The translations under genes and the position numbers were made by a program. A model generated the notes under the pieces. That model was not told the origin of the DNA. It did no database searches and worked only from the letters and a program-made list of their open reading frames with translations. From CAG-390 sp045633005 (lineage in GTDB: Bacteria > Bacillota > Clostridia > Oscillospirales > CAG-272): 5,326 nucleotides of DNA. Every line of letters begins with the position of its first letter. The first letter of the stretch is position 1. Location: positions 1 through 5,326 of the forward strand of contig JAZQXT010000012.1 of NCBI GenBank assembly GCA_045633005.1, in the 5' to 3' direction. Positions 5,206 through 5,326 of this stretch are shown in pieces.

Positions 5206-5326
5206 GCTGTCCGCGAGCGGACCGCGAAGGTCATTGAAAATTGAACAACAGACGAAGAAGTACAAGCACACAAGAAGTGCGAGGAAACGGTCAAAGAATT
5301 TGAGAAACACGAACTCAAAGGTAAAT
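5206..5326 (+). ncRNA. 5' leader of a ribosomal RNA precursor (pre-16S), cut by the window end
   Basis: Transcribed leader with no open frame of note. Hairpin 5209-5213/5218-5222 (GTCCG/CGGAC, CGAG loop) comes first, with an alternative GACC/GGTC pairing 5220-5223/5229-5232. Next is GGTCATTGAAAATTGAACAAC (5229-5249, two overlapping halves), which matches the boxA plus TTGAAAA..GAACAA element found in front of rRNA genes in Firmicutes and bound by NusB-S10 for antitermination. A further hairpin at 5299-5304/5314-5319 lies near the edge. In relatives mature 16S rRNA (starting near AGAGTTTGATC) follows such a leader, so its first base should be just outside the window. Confidence 0.8.
5229..5240 (+). 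promoter_or_regulatory. boxA-like antitermination element
   Basis: GGTCATTGAAAA resembles the Bacillus-type rRNA boxA (TGTTCATTGAAAAC). By established knowledge it recruits NusB and S10 to keep RNA polymerase from terminating in the rRNA operon. Its place about 25 nt after the predicted start fits. Confidence 0.7.

Noticed and set aside
1..5326. CRISPR array, insertion sequence or attachment site
   Set aside because: No regularly spaced direct DNA repeats, transposase motifs or terminal inverted repeats with target duplications were seen.

Overview
The window looks like a chromosomal piece of a low-to-mid-GC Firmicute, most likely an uncultured gut- or rumen-type Clostridia member. Supporting signs are consensus AGGAGG-type ribosome binding sites, sigma-A promoters with extended -10 elements, a secreted protein carrying GLUG-like, BspA-LRR and dockerin-like modules, a compact structured RNA resembling the raiA class, and a Firmicutes-style rRNA leader. 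The genus cannot be read from the sequence.

Layout. Bases 1-166 form a strongly structured non-coding RNA on the + strand, with a predicted pseudoknot, possibly cut at its 5' end by the window edge. An AT-rich spacer (about 167-293) leads to a good promoter (294-321). This drives one large gene (351-3656) encoding a 1101-residue exported multidomain alkaline phosphatase: signal peptide, Cys-containing GLUG-like repeats, a middle domain, a compact PhoA-type catalytic domain with its metal and nucleophile residues intact, BspA-like LRRs and a C-terminal dockerin-like module. A textbook intrinsic terminator (3668-3702) closes it.

Next comes a two-gene + strand unit. It holds a hypothetical cytoplasmic protein (3783-4325) and, 9 bp later, a 112-residue protein (4335-4673) that looks like only the central part of a V/A-type ATPase subunit C (V0D/AC39 family). 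A short polytopic membrane protein (4629-5063, - strand, CmpB/DUF1113-like) converges on it with a 45-bp coding overlap.

The right end (about 5113-5326) is an A/T-tract-rich upstream region, a near-consensus TTGACA-17-TATTAT promoter and a transcribed leader with a boxA-like GGTCATTGAAAA element. This is the signature of the start of a ribosomal RNA operon, so 16S rRNA is expected just past the window edge.

The genes do not form one obvious pathway. The phosphatase is an independent, monocistronic, secreted phosphate-scavenging or surface enzyme. The other units appear to be unrelated neighbours beside an rRNA operon. The points most worth a second look are the pseudoknotted RNA, the loop-deleted phosphatase in an unusual modular setting, and the orphan ATPase-C fragment.
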